A stretch of DNA of 64,000 nucleotides from Streptomyces sp. A0958 (GCF_004795035.1 NZ_SSBK01000014.1:62001-126000), one strand, 5' to 3'. Shown: positions 27,506-36,823, counted from the first letter of the stretch. Notes: generated by a model from the sequence alone, not told the origin. Numbers and translations are program-made.

Positions 27506-28617
27506 CGGCGCTTCCCGCCGGTCCGGCCGTGGCCCCTGGGGGGCTGCTGGCGCTGTCCGACGACCACGCCGGCGGGTGCCGCGTCCTCGGATTCCTCACC
27601 CTGGTCACCCTGCTCGGCCTGCTCGGCCTCGGTGGCCTCGCCCTTGGCGGCGGCCGCCGCGCGCTTGGCGAGGACCCGCTTCTTCAGGGCCTTGATCTGC
27701 GGGTCGTGTTCCTTGAGGTCGGCGACCAGCGGGGTGGCGATGAAGATCGAGGAGTAGGCACCGGCCGCGAGGCCGACGAAGAGGGCGAGCGAGATGTCGT
27801 TCAGCATGCCGGCACCGAGGACGCCGCCGCCGATGAACAGCAGACCGGCGACCGGGAGCAGGGCCACGACGGTGGTGTTGATCGAGCGGATCAGCGTGCC
27901 GTTGATGGAGCGGTTGGCGACGTCGCTGTAGGTCCACCGGGTCTGCTTGGTGATCCCCTTCGTGCCCTCCTTGAGGCTGTCGAAGACGACGACCGTGTCG
28001 TAGAGGGAGTAACCGAGGATGGTCAGCAGACCGATCACGGTGCCCGGGGTGACCTCGAAGCCGACCAGTGCGTAGACGCCGACCGTGATGGTGATGTCGT
28101 GGATCAGCGCGACGAGGGCGGCGATGGCCATCCGCCACTCGAAGGCGATGGCCAGATAGATGACCACCAGGACCATGAAGATGCCGAGACCGGTCCAGGC
28201 CTTGTTGGCGATCTGCTCGCCCCAGCTGGGGCCGACCAGGTCCGCCGCGATCTTCTCGCGCGGGACGTCGAGGTCGGCGGCGAGCTTGTCCTGGATCTCG
28301 TCGGACTTGGCGGTGTCGACCTCGGTGATCTGGACGCGCAGACCGCCGTTGCCGAGCTTCTGGACGATGGCCTGGTGGCCGGAGGCCTCCGTCGCCAGGT
28401 CCTCGGCCTCGGAGACGGACACGCTCGTCTTCGGGGTGGTGAAGACGGCACCGCCCTTGAACTCGATGCCCATGTTCAGGCCGCTGACCGCCAGGGCGAC
28501 GATGGCCGTGATGGTGATCAGGACGGAGACGCCGTACCAGATCCGGCGCTTGCCCATGAAGTCGTAGCCGATCTCGCCGCGGTAGAGACGGGCGCCGAAA
28601 TTGCCGAGTCGCGACAT
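27502..28617 (-). CDS. secF: Protein translocase subunit SecF
   Basis: 371 residues, six membrane helices. With SecD it uses the proton gradient to pull exported proteins through SecYEG. The first helix (WYGVSVLITITAIVALAVSG) and MGIEFKGGAVF precede the periplasmic P1 domain. The conserved block SLYDTVVVFDSLKEGTKG is followed by NRSINGTLIRSINTT. The C-terminal tail after about residue 305 is cytoplasmic, charged and low-complexity (EATEAEQAEQGDQGEESED). The ATG at 28617 is preferred over upstream codons in the same frame. The secD stop lies one base upstream, and the stop overlaps apt. Confidence 0.96.
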   Translation of the reverse strand: MSRLGNFGARLYRGEIGYDFMGKRRIWYGVSVLITITAIVALAVSGLNMGIEFKGGAVFTTPKTSVSVSEAEDLATEASGHQAIVQKLGNGGLRVQITEVDTAKSDEIQDKLAADLDVPREKIAADLVGPSWGEQIANKAWTGLGIFMVLVVIYLAIAFEWRMAIAALVALIHDITITVGVYALVGFEVTPGTVIGLLTILGYSLYDTVVVFDSLKEGTKGITKQTRWTYSDVANRSINGTLIRSINTTVVALLPVAGLLFIGGGVLGAGMLNDISLALFVGLAAGAYSSIFIATPLVADLKEHDPQIKALKKRVLAKRAAAAAKGEATEAEQAEQGDQGEESEDAAPAGVVVGQRQQPPRGHGRTGGKRR

Positions 28618-28618
28618 C

Positions 28619-30370
28619 TCACGCCTCCTTCGGGTCGGTGGGGGCGTTGACACGGCGGGAGCGGCGCAGCGGCGGCTTGGCGCCGAGCCGCTTCGGGTCC
28701 AGTCCGGACCAGGGGTGACCGCTGGCGAAGAACTTCTTGCCGGCCATGATCGTCAGGAGCGGCTTGGTGAAGAGGAACACCACGACGACGTCGAGCAGGG
28801 TCGTGAGACCCAGCGTGAACGCGAAGCCCTGGACCTTGCCGACGGTGACCACGAAGAGCACGGCCGCGGCCAGGAACGACACGAAGTCGGAGACCAGGAT
28901 GGTGCGCCGGGCCCGCGGCCAGCCCCGCTCGACGGCGGGACGCAGCGTGCGGCCCTCGCGGATCTCGTCCCGTACGCGTTCGAAGTACACGATGAAGGAG
29001 TCCGCGGTGATACCGATGGCCACGATGGCACCGCATACGGCCGGCAGGTTCAGCGCGAAGCCGATGGCCGGGCCGAGCAGCGCCATGATCGTGTAGCTCA
29101 GGATGCCGGAGACCACGAGGCTGAGCAGGGCGATGAACGCCAGCCCGCGGTAGTACGCCACCAGGTAGATGACCACGAGGGCCAGGCCGATGGCGCCGGC
29201 GATGAGGCCGGCCTTCAGCTGCTCACCGCCGAGCGCGGCGGTGACGGTGGTGACGCTCTGCTCCTTGAAGGAGAGCGGCAGCGCGCCGTAGGAGAGCACG
29301 TTGGCCAGGTCCTCGGCGGACTGCTGGGTGAAGCTGCCGGAGATCTCGGCGCTGCCGCTCAGCGTCTCGTTGACCTGGGGGGCGGAGACGACCTCGCCGT
29401 CCAGCGCGATGGCGAACTGGTTCTGCGGGGACTGCTGCGCGGAGAGCTTCTTGGTGATCGTCTGGAACTGCTTGGAGCCCTTGCCGGAGAACTCCATCTG
29501 GACGATCCACATGCCGCGCTGCTGGTCGAAGTTGGCCTTGGCGCTGTTGACCTCGGTGCCGGACACCTCGGCCGGGCCGAGCACGTACTTCGCGTCGCCC
29601 TCGGAGCTGCACGCCACGACCGTGTCGGTGGACTTGCCGCCCTGGGCGGCCTTGGAGCGGGAGGCCTTGCTGGAGCAGTCGAGCTCCTCGAACTGCTTCT
29701 GCAGCTTCGCGGCGGCGGCCTCGTCCTCGGCGGAGGCGGATTCGCTGGCCTCCGGGGAGGAGCTGGTCTTCGGCGACGGCGAGGAGTCGGCCTTCAGGGC
29801 ACCGGTGACAGCGCGGCCCTGCGTGGTGGCGCTCGCGCTCGGCGTCGAGGAGGAGCCGGCGTCCTTGTCGCCCGTCGCCTTCTCGGAGGCCGAGGCGCTG
29901 GGCGACGGGGAGGAGCTGGCCTTGCCGGAGGGCGAGGCGCTGGGCTCGGGAGTGGGCGTGCCCTGGGCGACGGTCAGCACCGGCCGGAAGTAGAGCTTGG
30001 CGGTCGTACCGACCTGCTCGCGGGCCTGGGCGGAGTTCGTGCCCTTGGGGATGTTGACGATGATGTTGCGAGCGCCCTGGGTCTGGACCTCGGCCTCGGA
30101 GACACCAAGACCGTTGACGCGGCGTTCCATGATCTCGACCGCGGTGTCCATGTTGGTCTTGTTGATCGCCTTTTCCTGGCCCGGCTCGGCCTTCGCCTCC
30201 AGCGTGATGGACGTGCCGCCCGCCAGGTCGATGCCGAGTCGCGGCGTCGGTTGGTGGGCCAGGAACATCCCGCCGGTGAGGGCGACCATGGCGATCAGGA
30301 TCAGAGCCAGGGAACGCCCCGGCCTCCCCTGACCGCCGGTCGCTCCCCGGCCCTTCTTCGGTGCTGCCAC
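28619..30370 (-). CDS. secD: Protein translocase subunit SecD
   Basis: 583 residues. After a short basic N-terminus there is one helix (LALILIAMVALTGGMFLAHQ), then PRLGIDLAGGTSITL. A large extracytoplasmic P1 region follows, with five C-terminal helices containing NLPAVCGAIVAIGITADSF and DFVSFLAAAVLFVVTV. An unusual Ser/Pro/Ala/Glu-rich low-complexity insert (about residues 140-230) interrupts the P1 domain. GTG 30370 starts at VAAPKKGRGATGG with GGGAG upstream. It lies between yajC and secF in a yajC-secD-secF-apt transcript. Confidence 0.95.
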   Translation of the reverse strand: MAAPKKGRGATGGQGRPGRSLALILIAMVALTGGMFLAHQPTPRLGIDLAGGTSITLEAKAEPGQEKAINKTNMDTAVEIMERRVNGLGVSEAEVQTQGARNIIVNIPKGTNSAQAREQVGTTAKLYFRPVLTVAQGTPTPEPSASPSGKASSSPSPSASASEKATGDKDAGSSSTPSASATTQGRAVTGALKADSSPSPKTSSSPEASESASAEDEAAAAKLQKQFEELDCSSKASRSKAAQGGKSTDTVVACSSEGDAKYVLGPAEVSGTEVNSAKANFDQQRGMWIVQMEFSGKGSKQFQTITKKLSAQQSPQNQFAIALDGEVVSAPQVNETLSGSAEISGSFTQQSAEDLANVLSYGALPLSFKEQSVTTVTAALGGEQLKAGLIAGAIGLALVVIYLVAYYRGLAFIALLSLVVSGILSYTIMALLGPAIGFALNLPAVCGAIVAIGITADSFIVYFERVRDEIREGRTLRPAVERGWPRARRTILVSDFVSFLAAAVLFVVTVGKVQGFAFTLGLTTLLDVVVVFLFTKPLLTIMAGKKFFASGHPWSGLDPKRLGAKPPLRRSRRVNAPTDPKEA

Positions 30371-30517
30371 CTTGTCGTTTCTCCCTAGTCCAACCGCCCC
30401 GCGCCGGGTATGCGCCCAAGCGGCCACGAAGTTTAGTGGGGACCCGCCCCCGTGAAGGAGCGCACGGACCGGGGATGGCCGGATGCCTGCGGACTCACGG
30501 CACCCCCGGGTCGTGTG

Positions 30518-31000
30518 CTACTTCGCGTCGGTCTCGCCGTCGGCCCTGCCCTCGGACTTCTTGTCGTCCTTGGCCTCGGCCGGCTCGTCGTCCTCGTCCG
30601 AGCCGGTCTTCTTGACCAGGTCGGTCTTCGCCTCGTCGGCTTCGTCGGCGTCGTCCAGCTCGGTCAGCGAGGAGGCGTCGTCGGGCACGATGGCGCCGTC
30701 GACGTCGAGCTCCGGCTCGTCGCCGTGGACGATGCGGTTGTACTCCGCGTCGTCGAGGACGGCACCGATGGCGTTCTTGGCGTAAACGGCGTGGACGCCG
30801 GGGGCGACTTCGAGGAGGACCGTGTCGTCGTGAAGCTCCTTGACGGTGGCGTACATGCCCCCGATCGTCCGGACGCCGGTGCCGGGCTGCATTTCATTGC
30901 GCATGTTCGCAGCCGCCGCCTGCTTCTTCTTGGCGGACCGCGTCATCAGGAACATGGCCCCGATGAGCACGATGAAGGGGAGGAGAGTCACGGGATTCAC
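30518..31000 (-). CDS. yajC: Preprotein translocase subunit YajC
   Basis: 160 residues. A single N-terminal membrane helix (VTLLPFIVLIGAMFLMTRS) and the YajC cytoplasmic domain (MQPGTGVRTIGGMYATV, with VLLEVAPGVHAVYAKNAI) are followed by a ~70-residue highly acidic tail rich in Asp/Glu/Ser, longer than in E. coli. It is an accessory partner of SecDF. I chose GTG at 31000 (VNPVTLLPF); AAGGA lies about 11 bases upstream. The longer open frame to 31126 has no family support. Confidence 0.92.
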   Translation of the reverse strand: MNPVTLLPFIVLIGAMFLMTRSAKKKQAAAANMRNEMQPGTGVRTIGGMYATVKELHDDTVLLEVAPGVHAVYAKNAIGAVLDDAEYNRIVHGDEPELDVDGAIVPDDASSLTELDDADEADEAKTDLVKKTGSDEDDEPAEAKDDKKSEGRADGETDAK

Positions 31001-31163
31001 GGGACGATTTTCCTTCGCACGACCGCATGGGAAGCGGCCTGGTATACGGGGGTGGGTACACCGACCTTTAAGGGCGGCATCGGCGGAGTCTAAGCGAGTC
31101 CGCATCGATGGAACAACGCCCAGCATGGCACCGTGGTTCCGCTTCGGGTCAACCTGTGACGCA

Positions 31164-32237
31164 TCACGCCCCGAACAGGCCCTGTTGTCCCTTTCCGCCG
31201 TGCTGCGGCGGAACGAGTCCCAGGTGCGTCCAGGCGGCCGGTGTGGCGACCCGTCCGCGCGGCGTCCTGGCCAGCAGTCCTTCGCGTACGAGGAAGGGTT
31301 CGGCGACCTCCTCGACCGTCTCGCGCTCCTCCCCCACGGCGACCGCGAGCGTGGACAGGCCGACCGGGCCGCCGCCGAAGAGCTTCAGCAGGGCGCCGAG
31401 CACCGCCCGGTCCAGCCGGTCCAGGCCCCGGGCGTCGACCTCGTACACCCTGAGGGCCGCGGCGGCGATCTCGCGGTCGATCCTGCCGTCCGCCTTGACC
31501 TGGGCGTAGTCCCGGACGCGGCGCAGCAGCCGGTTGGCGATGCGGGGGGTGCCGCGGGAGCGTCCGGCGATCTCCGCGGCGCCGTCGGCGTCCAGCTCGA
31601 CGTCGAGCAGGCGGGCCGAGCGGTGAATCACCCGTTCCAGTTCGGCGGGGGCGTAGAACTCCATGTGCCCGGTGAAGCCGAAGCGGTCGCGCAGCGGGGG
31701 CGGCAGGAGGCCGGCCCGGGTGGTGGCGCCGACCAGGGTGAACGGCGGCAGCTCCAGCGGGATGGCGGTGGCGCCGGGGCCCTTGCCGACGATCACGTCG
31801 ACCCGGAAGTCCTCCATCGCCATGTAGAGCATCTCTTCGGCGGGCCGGGACATGCGGTGGATCTCGTCCAGGAAAAGGACCTCGCCCTCCTGGAGCGAGG
31901 ACAGGATCGCCGCGAGGTCGCCCGCGTGCTGGATGGCGGGGCCGGAGGTGATGCGGATCGGGGCGTTCATCTCCGCCGCGATGATCATGGAGAGGGTGGT
32001 CTTGCCGAGGCCCGGCGCGCCGGAGAGCAGTACGTGGTCGGCGGTGGCGCCGCGGGCGCGGGCGGCCTTGAGGACCAGGTCGAGCTGTTCGCGGACCTTC
32101 TCCTGGCCGACGAACTCCTCCAGGTCCTTGGGGCGCAGCGCCGCCTCGACCGCGGTGTCCTCGCCGTCCGCGCCGGCGTCGACCAGCCGGTCGTCCAGCC
32201 GCTCGCCCGCGTCGGCTCCGGTGTCGTCCCAGTTCAT
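31164..32237 (-). CDS. ruvB: Holliday junction branch migration helicase RuvB
   Basis: 357 residues. AAA+ motor that drives branch migration with RuvA. RPKDLEEFVGQEKVREQL is followed by Walker A GAPGLGKTT (residues 73-81), Walker B VLFLDEIHRM, and sensor TLVGATTRAG. The C-terminal winged helix contains EPFLVREGLLARTPRGR. It has the usual ~20-residue acidic N-terminal extension of actinobacteria. ATG 32237. ruvC-ruvA-ruvB lie in order on the minus strand. A 163-base gap separates it from yajC downstream of the ruv start region. Confidence 0.97.
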   Translation of the reverse strand: MNWDDTGADAGERLDDRLVDAGADGEDTAVEAALRPKDLEEFVGQEKVREQLDLVLKAARARGATADHVLLSGAPGLGKTTLSMIIAAEMNAPIRITSGPAIQHAGDLAAILSSLQEGEVLFLDEIHRMSRPAEEMLYMAMEDFRVDVIVGKGPGATAIPLELPPFTLVGATTRAGLLPPPLRDRFGFTGHMEFYAPAELERVIHRSARLLDVELDADGAAEIAGRSRGTPRIANRLLRRVRDYAQVKADGRIDREIAAAALRVYEVDARGLDRLDRAVLGALLKLFGGGPVGLSTLAVAVGEERETVEEVAEPFLVREGLLARTPRGRVATPAAWTHLGLVPPQHGGKGQQGLFGA

Positions 32238-32316
32238 CTCGTCTGTCCCGCCTCGGATGTCTCGGTGCGCGGCCGTGCGGTGCCCGGCCGGGCGTGAAGG
32301 GTGGCCCCGGGCCCGC

Positions 32317-32943
32317 TCAGCGCGCGCGGTTGAGGGTCTGCAGGGCGGCGCGCAGCAGCTGCGGCACGGGCGCCCGGCCGCCGGCGGCAAGGGCCTCCTC
32401 GGCCTGCGGCGCCACGGCGGCGACCGCCTCGTCCGCCTCGCGGGTGGCGTAGCCGAGGCCGATCAGGGCGGCCTGGAGCTGGTCGCGCCAGGAGGTGGAG
32501 ACGGGGGCGCCGACGCCCTGTCCGGCGGCGTGGGCGCCGACCGGTTCGCCGAGCCGGTCCTTCAGTTCGAGCAGGAGCTTCTGCGCGCCCTTCTTGCCGA
32601 TGCCGGAGACGGCGGTGAGGGCCTTCTCGTCGCCGGTGGCCACGGCGACGCGCAGGGCGTCGGGGGTGTGCGTGGCCAGCATCGCCTGGGCGAGCCGGGG
32701 GCCGACCCCGCTGGCGGTCTGCAGCAGTTCGAAGATCTGCCGTTCGTCGTCGTCGGCGAAGCCGTAGAGCGTCAGCGAGTCCTCGCGTACGACGAGGGAG
32801 GTGGCGAGCCTGGCCTCCTGGCCGATGCGCAGGCCGGCCAGGGTGCCCGGCGCGCACTGGACGGCCATGCCGATGCCGCCGACCTCGATCACGGCCGTGG
32901 TCGGGGCGAGTGCGGCGACGGGGCCGCTGACGAAGGCGATCAT
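32317..32943 (-). CDS. ruvA: Holliday junction branch migration protein RuvA
   Basis: 208 residues. Tetramer that binds four-way junctions and loads RuvB. The N-terminal OB domain begins MIAFVSGPVAALAPTTAVIE. Two helix-hairpin-helix motifs follow (ELLQTASGVGPRLAQAML and LTAVSGIGKKGAQKLLLEL). A C-terminal RuvB-binding three-helix domain (AALIGLGYATREADEAV) ends the protein. The ATG overlaps the ruvC stop by 4 bases (ATGA). Confidence 0.97.
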   Translation of the reverse strand: MIAFVSGPVAALAPTTAVIEVGGIGMAVQCAPGTLAGLRIGQEARLATSLVVREDSLTLYGFADDDERQIFELLQTASGVGPRLAQAMLATHTPDALRVAVATGDEKALTAVSGIGKKGAQKLLLELKDRLGEPVGAHAAGQGVGAPVSTSWRDQLQAALIGLGYATREADEAVAAVAPQAEEALAAGGRAPVPQLLRAALQTLNRAR

Positions 32944-33509
32944 CGGGGGACCTTCCGGACGGGAACGGCGGCGGTGCGCGGGACGCGCGGGGTGCGGGCG
33001 GCGGCGGCCGCGTGCGCCTGCTGGAGGCGGTTGAGCGCGGGGGCGCGCCAGATGTGGCAGATGGCGAGCGCCAGCGCGTCGGCGGCGTCGGCCGGTTTCG
33101 GCGGGGCGTCGAGCCGCAGCAGCCGGGTCACCATGGCGCCCACCTGCGCCTTGTCGGCGCGTCCGCTGCCGGAGACGGCGGCCTTGACCTCGCTGGGCGT
33201 GTGCAGGGCGACCGGGATGCCGCGCCGGGAGGCGCAGAGCATCGCGACCGCGCTGGCCTGGGCGGTGCCCATCACCGTGCGCACGTTGTGCTGGGCGAAG
33301 ACCCGCTCCACGGCGACGCAGTCGGGGCGGTGCGTGTCGAGCCATTCCTCGATGCCGCGTTCGATGGCCACCAGCCGGTGGCCGAGCTCCGCGTCGGCCG
33401 AGGTGCGCACGACGCCCACGCCGAGCATGGTCAGGGGCCGGCCCGCGACGCCTTCGACGACTCCGACCCCGCACCTGGTCAGTCCCGGGTCCACGCCGAG
33501 TACCCGCAC
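32940..33509 (-). CDS. ruvC: Holliday junction endonuclease RuvC
   Basis: 189 residues. RNase H-fold resolvase. Catalytic acidic residues are visible in VLGVDPGLTRCG (Asp7), AVERVFAQHNVRT (Glu), and DAADALALAICH near the C-terminus. A ~25-residue basic Ala/Pro/Arg tail extends beyond the usual family end. GTG start at 33509. First gene of ruvCAB; the promoter should lie in the ~120-base gap to yebC, which also holds the yebC terminator. Confidence 0.96.
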   Translation of the reverse strand: MRVLGVDPGLTRCGVGVVEGVAGRPLTMLGVGVVRTSADAELGHRLVAIERGIEEWLDTHRPDCVAVERVFAQHNVRTVMGTAQASAVAMLCASRRGIPVALHTPSEVKAAVSGSGRADKAQVGAMVTRLLRLDAPPKPADAADALALAICHIWRAPALNRLQQAHAAAAARTPRVPRTAAVPVRKVPR

Positions 33510-33576
33510 GGTCCGCCCCTCCCTGCCGATCGGTCAACTGTTCCAGCAGGCTATCGGGCGGCACCGACAATGCGGC

Positions 33577-33604
33577 GGGCCGACGGGTGTGTCCCCGTCG
33601 GCCC
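33577..33604 (-). terminator. Hairpin downstream of yebC
   Basis: gggccgacggg (33577-33587) and cccgtcggccc (33594-33604) form a perfect 11-bp stem with a 6-nt loop, 28 bases past the yebC stop. Confidence 0.7.
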
Positions 33605-33631
33605 GTCCACAGCAGCTGCGCGGGGCGCGGC

Positions 33632-34384
33632 TCAGGCGTCGACCTTCTCCATGACCTCGTCGGAGACGTCGAAGTTGGCGAAGACGTTCTGCACGTCGTC
33701 GCTGTCCTCCAGCGCGTCGATCAGCTTGAAGATCTTGCGCGCGCCCTCCTCGTCGAGGTCGACCTGCATGGTGGGCAGGAAGTTGGCCTCGGCCGAGTCG
33801 TAGTCGATGCCCGCCTCCTGGAGCGCGGTGCGGACCGCGACCATGTCGGTGGCCTCGCTGACGACCTCGTAGGTGTCACCGAGGTCGTTGACCTCCTCGG
33901 CGCCCGCCTCCAGGACCGCGCCGAGCACGTCGTCCTCGGTCAGCTCGCCCTTGGGGACGATGACGACGCCCTTGCGGTTGAACAGGTACGAGACCGAGCC
34001 CGGGTCGGCCATCGAGCCGCCGTTGCGGGTCATGGCGACACGTACGTCGGAGGCGGCACGGTTGCGGTTGTCGGTGAGGCACTCGATGAGTACCGCGACA
34101 CCACTCGGGCCGTAACCCTCGTACATGATCGTCTGATAATCGACGCCGCCCGCTTCGAGACCGCCACCGCGCTTGACCGCGGAGTCGATGTTCTTGTTCG
34201 GGACCGAACTCTTCTTCGCCTTCTGAATCGCGTCCACGAGGGTCGGGTTGCCCTCGGGGTCCACACCGCCGGTGCGGGCCGCGACCTCGATGTTCTTGAT
34301 CAGCTTCGCGAAGAGCTTGCCGCGCTTGGCGTCAATCACGGCCTTCTTGTGCTTCGTCGTAGCCCATTTAGAGTGGCCGGACAT
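33632..34384 (-). CDS. yebC: YebC/PmpR family transcriptional or translational regulator
   Basis: 250 residues, full length. It begins MSGHSKWATTKHKKAVIDAK with the family N-terminus (SGHSKW). KKSSVPNKNIDSAVKRG and YEGYGPSGVAVLIECLTDN are conserved blocks, and the acidic middle domain is DPGSVSYLFNRKGVV. The family is annotated as DNA-binding; recent work on homologues points to relief of ribosome stalling at proline-rich stretches, which I only recall. It sits between pdxST and ruvCAB. Confidence 0.95.
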   Translation of the reverse strand: MSGHSKWATTKHKKAVIDAKRGKLFAKLIKNIEVAARTGGVDPEGNPTLVDAIQKAKKSSVPNKNIDSAVKRGGGLEAGGVDYQTIMYEGYGPSGVAVLIECLTDNRNRAASDVRVAMTRNGGSMADPGSVSYLFNRKGVVIVPKGELTEDDVLGAVLEAGAEEVNDLGDTYEVVSEATDMVAVRTALQEAGIDYDSAEANFLPTMQVDLDEEGARKIFKLIDALEDSDDVQNVFANFDVSDEVMEKVDA

Positions 34385-34445
34385 CTGCCTTCTCCTTCGC
34401 GTCACCAAATTCCGTACGAACCCGAGAGATCCTACCGGGATCGAG

Positions 34446-35039
34446 TCAGCCCACCGCGCGCACCATCTCGGTGAAGTAGGCGTGTATCCGGTGGTCTCCG
34501 GTCAGTTCCGGGTGGAATGACGTGGCGAGGGCGTTTTGCTGTCGTACCGCCACGACGTGGCCGCCGTGCTCGGCGATCACCTGGGCGCCGGCGCCCACCG
34601 ACTCGACCCACGGGGCCCGGATGAAGACGCCCTCGACCGGTCCGCCGTCGATCCCGGCGACCTCGACGGCCGCCTCGAACGACTCGTTCTGCCGCCCGAA
34701 AGCGTTACGGCGCACGATCATGTCGATGCCGCCCAGCGTCTCCTGGCCCGAGCGGGGGTCGAGGATCTTGTCGGCGAGCAGGATCATCCCGGCGCAGGTG
34801 CCGTAGACCGGCATCCCGGCCCGTATCCGCTCGCGCAGCGGCTCCAGCAGGCCGAACAGGGCGGCCAGCTTGGAGATGGTGGTGGACTCGCCGCCGGGGA
34901 CGACCAGGCCGTCCACCTCGGCGAGCTCCTCGGGCCGCCGGACCGGCCTGGCCAGGGCGTCCGCCGAGGCCAGGGCGATCAGGTGTTCCCGTACATCGCC
35001 CTGGAGGGCCAGGACTCCGATCACAGGGGTGTCGCTCAT
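34446..35039 (-). CDS. pdxT: Pyridoxal 5'-phosphate synthase glutaminase subunit
   Basis: 197 residues. It hydrolyses glutamine and channels ammonia to PdxS in the DXP-independent vitamin B6 pathway. Triad: nucleophile Cys in YGTCAGMIL, plus His and Glu in TSFHPELTGD. IGVLALQGDVREH and VVPGGESTTI are the oxyanion/Gln-binding segments. It lies 6 bases after pdxS, so the two are co-transcribed. Confidence 0.97.
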   Translation of the reverse strand: MSDTPVIGVLALQGDVREHLIALASADALARPVRRPEELAEVDGLVVPGGESTTISKLAALFGLLEPLRERIRAGMPVYGTCAGMILLADKILDPRSGQETLGGIDMIVRRNAFGRQNESFEAAVEVAGIDGGPVEGVFIRAPWVESVGAGAQVIAEHGGHVVAVRQQNALATSFHPELTGDHRIHAYFTEMVRAVG

Positions 35040-35045
35040 CGGTGA

Positions 35046-35966
35046 CTACCAGCCGCGGTTGGCGTAGCGCTCGGCCTCGGGCAGCGTGTCGCAGTTGATG
35101 CCGACCATGGCCTCGCCCAGGTTGCGGGAGGCGTCCGCGATGATCTTCGGGTCGTCGTAGAAGGTGGTGGCCTTCACAATCGCGGCGGCGCGCTTGGCCG
35201 GGTCGCCGGACTTGAAGATGCCGGAGCCGACGAAGACGCCCTCGGCGCCGAGCTGGCGCATCAGCGCGGCGTCCGCCGGGGTGGCCACGCCGCCCGCGGA
35301 GAACAGGACGACGGGCAGCTTGCCGAGCTCGGCGACCTCCTTGACCAGCTCGTAGGGGGCGCGCAGGTCCTTGGCGGCGGCATACAGCTCGTTGTTGTCG
35401 TAGCCGCGCAGCCGGGCGATCTCGTTCTTGATCTGGCGCAGGTGGCGGACGGCCTCCACGACGTTGCCGGTGCCGGCCTCGCCCTTGGAGCGGATCATGG
35501 CCGCGCCCTCGGCGATGCGGCGCAGGGCCTCCCCCAGGTTGGTGGCACCGCAGACGAACGGCGTGGTGAAGGCGAACTTGTCGCTGTGGTTGACCTCGTC
35601 GGCCGGGGTCAGGACCTCGGACTCGTCGATGTAGTCGACGCCGAGGGACTGGAGGACCTGCGCCTCGACGAAGTGCCCGATACGGGACTTGGCCATCACC
35701 GGGATGGACACCGACTCGATGATCTCCTCGATCATGTTCGGGTCGGACATCCGGGCCACGCCGCCGTCCTTGCGGATGTCGGCCGGCACCCGCTCCAGAG
35801 CCATGACGGCCACGGCGCCCGCGTCCTCGGCGATCTTCGCCTGCTCGGCGTTGACGACGTCCATGATCACGCCGCCCTTGAGCTGCTCGGCCATGCCGCG
35901 CTTGACGCGGGCGGTGCCGGTGGCGGGGGTGTCGGCGGACTGCGGGGTGGTGGGAAGCGTGGACAC
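35046..35966 (-). CDS. pdxS: Pyridoxal 5'-phosphate synthase lyase subunit
   Basis: 306 residues, a TIM barrel forming a dodecamer. It condenses ribose-5-phosphate, glyceraldehyde-3-phosphate and ammonia into PLP. KRGMAEQLKGGVIMDVVNAE, ALERVPADIRKDGG and VMAKSRIGHFVEAQ are nearly invariant blocks that include the Schiff-base lysines (KGGV and AKSR). GTG start (MSTLPTTPQ). The 261 bases upstream should contain the pdxST promoter; I cannot assign a regulator. Confidence 0.98.
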   Translation of the reverse strand: MSTLPTTPQSADTPATGTARVKRGMAEQLKGGVIMDVVNAEQAKIAEDAGAVAVMALERVPADIRKDGGVARMSDPNMIEEIIESVSIPVMAKSRIGHFVEAQVLQSLGVDYIDESEVLTPADEVNHSDKFAFTTPFVCGATNLGEALRRIAEGAAMIRSKGEAGTGNVVEAVRHLRQIKNEIARLRGYDNNELYAAAKDLRAPYELVKEVAELGKLPVVLFSAGGVATPADAALMRQLGAEGVFVGSGIFKSGDPAKRAAAIVKATTFYDDPKIIADASRNLGEAMVGINCDTLPEAERYANRGW

Positions 35967-36194
35967 GGATCGACCTCACTGCGGGAAACGGATGCGGAAC
36001 GTGCTCAATGGCGCACTGCCGAGCAAACTCCCCGACACCAGTCCACAGCAAGGGCCAATAGGAGGCCGGTGGATCGTTCTGGCCGGCACCGGACGGCCGC
36101 ACGGGCGGGCCGCGTCCGCCGGGGGCCACGTCGGGCAGCGCCGCGAACACCGGACCCCGGCACGGGCGGGCCGTGCCCCGTGGGCCCGGGGCAC

Positions 36195-36215
36195 GGGCGG
36201 GGCCGCGCCCCGCCC
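36195..36215 (-). terminator. Hairpin closing the PI-mannoside operon
   Basis: gggcggggc (36195-36203) and gccccgccc (36207-36215) form a perfect 9-bp stem with a 3-nt loop, 12 bases past the stop of the last gene of the operon. Confidence 0.6.
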
Positions 36216-36227
36216 CCACCGGCCGCT

Positions 36228-36776
36228 TCAGCTGCCGGGGCGGTCCGCCAGGGCCACCGGCGCCTCGTCGTCCATCTCGAAGGCCAGCGGGAACGGGGCG
36301 TGCCCGGCCAGCCGGAACCAGCGCACCGTGCGGTGGCGGCGCAGGGCCCGCGCGGCCCGCACCGCGTCGTTGTGGAACCTGCGCGCCATCGGCACCCGCC
36401 GCACGGCCGCCGCCAGTTCGGACGCCGCCTCCTGACCGCCCGGGACCTCCTTCACCGCCTCCACCTGCGCGCTCTCGCCGAACACCGCGCGCAGGGCCGC
36501 GCTCAGTTCGCTCTCGGCGACCTCGCGGTGGTCCTCGGGCGACTGACGGGCGGCGTGCGCGGCCTCGTACAGCACGATGGACGCGGCCGGGTCGAGGAGT
36601 CCGGAGGTGGCGAGCTCCTGGGTGACCGAGGCGCGGCGCAGCAGTTGGGCGTCGAGCGCGGCCCGGGCCGCGTCGATACGGGTGTGGAGCCGGTCGAGCC
36701 GGCCGGCGGTCCAGCTGAGGTACAGGCCGATCGCGACGAGCACGACGACGGCCCAGATGATGAGGGTTACGGTCAC
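36228..36776 (-). CDS. Membrane-anchored helical protein (LemA-like)
   Basis: 182 residues. An N-terminal membrane helix (TLIIWAVVVLVAIGLYLSW) is followed by a helical region that recalls LemA proteins (RLDRLHTRIDAARAALDAQL, then ASVTQELATSGLLDPAA). I cannot confirm family membership. GTG 36776 is chosen because the frame upstream reads through pimA sequence. It follows pimA by 47 bases and is the last gene of the PIP synthase-PatA-PimA run, suggesting a cell-envelope role, but nothing in it is catalytic. Confidence 0.7.
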   Translation of the reverse strand: MTVTLIIWAVVVLVAIGLYLSWTAGRLDRLHTRIDAARAALDAQLLRRASVTQELATSGLLDPAASIVLYEAAHAARQSPEDHREVAESELSAALRAVFGESAQVEAVKEVPGGQEAASELAAAVRRVPMARRFHNDAVRAARALRRHRTVRWFRLAGHAPFPLAFEMDDEAPVALADRPGS

Positions 36777-36823
36777 GGGCGGCAAGGCTACCGGTGGACG
36801 CTCACCACCCGGCCGCTCCCGGA

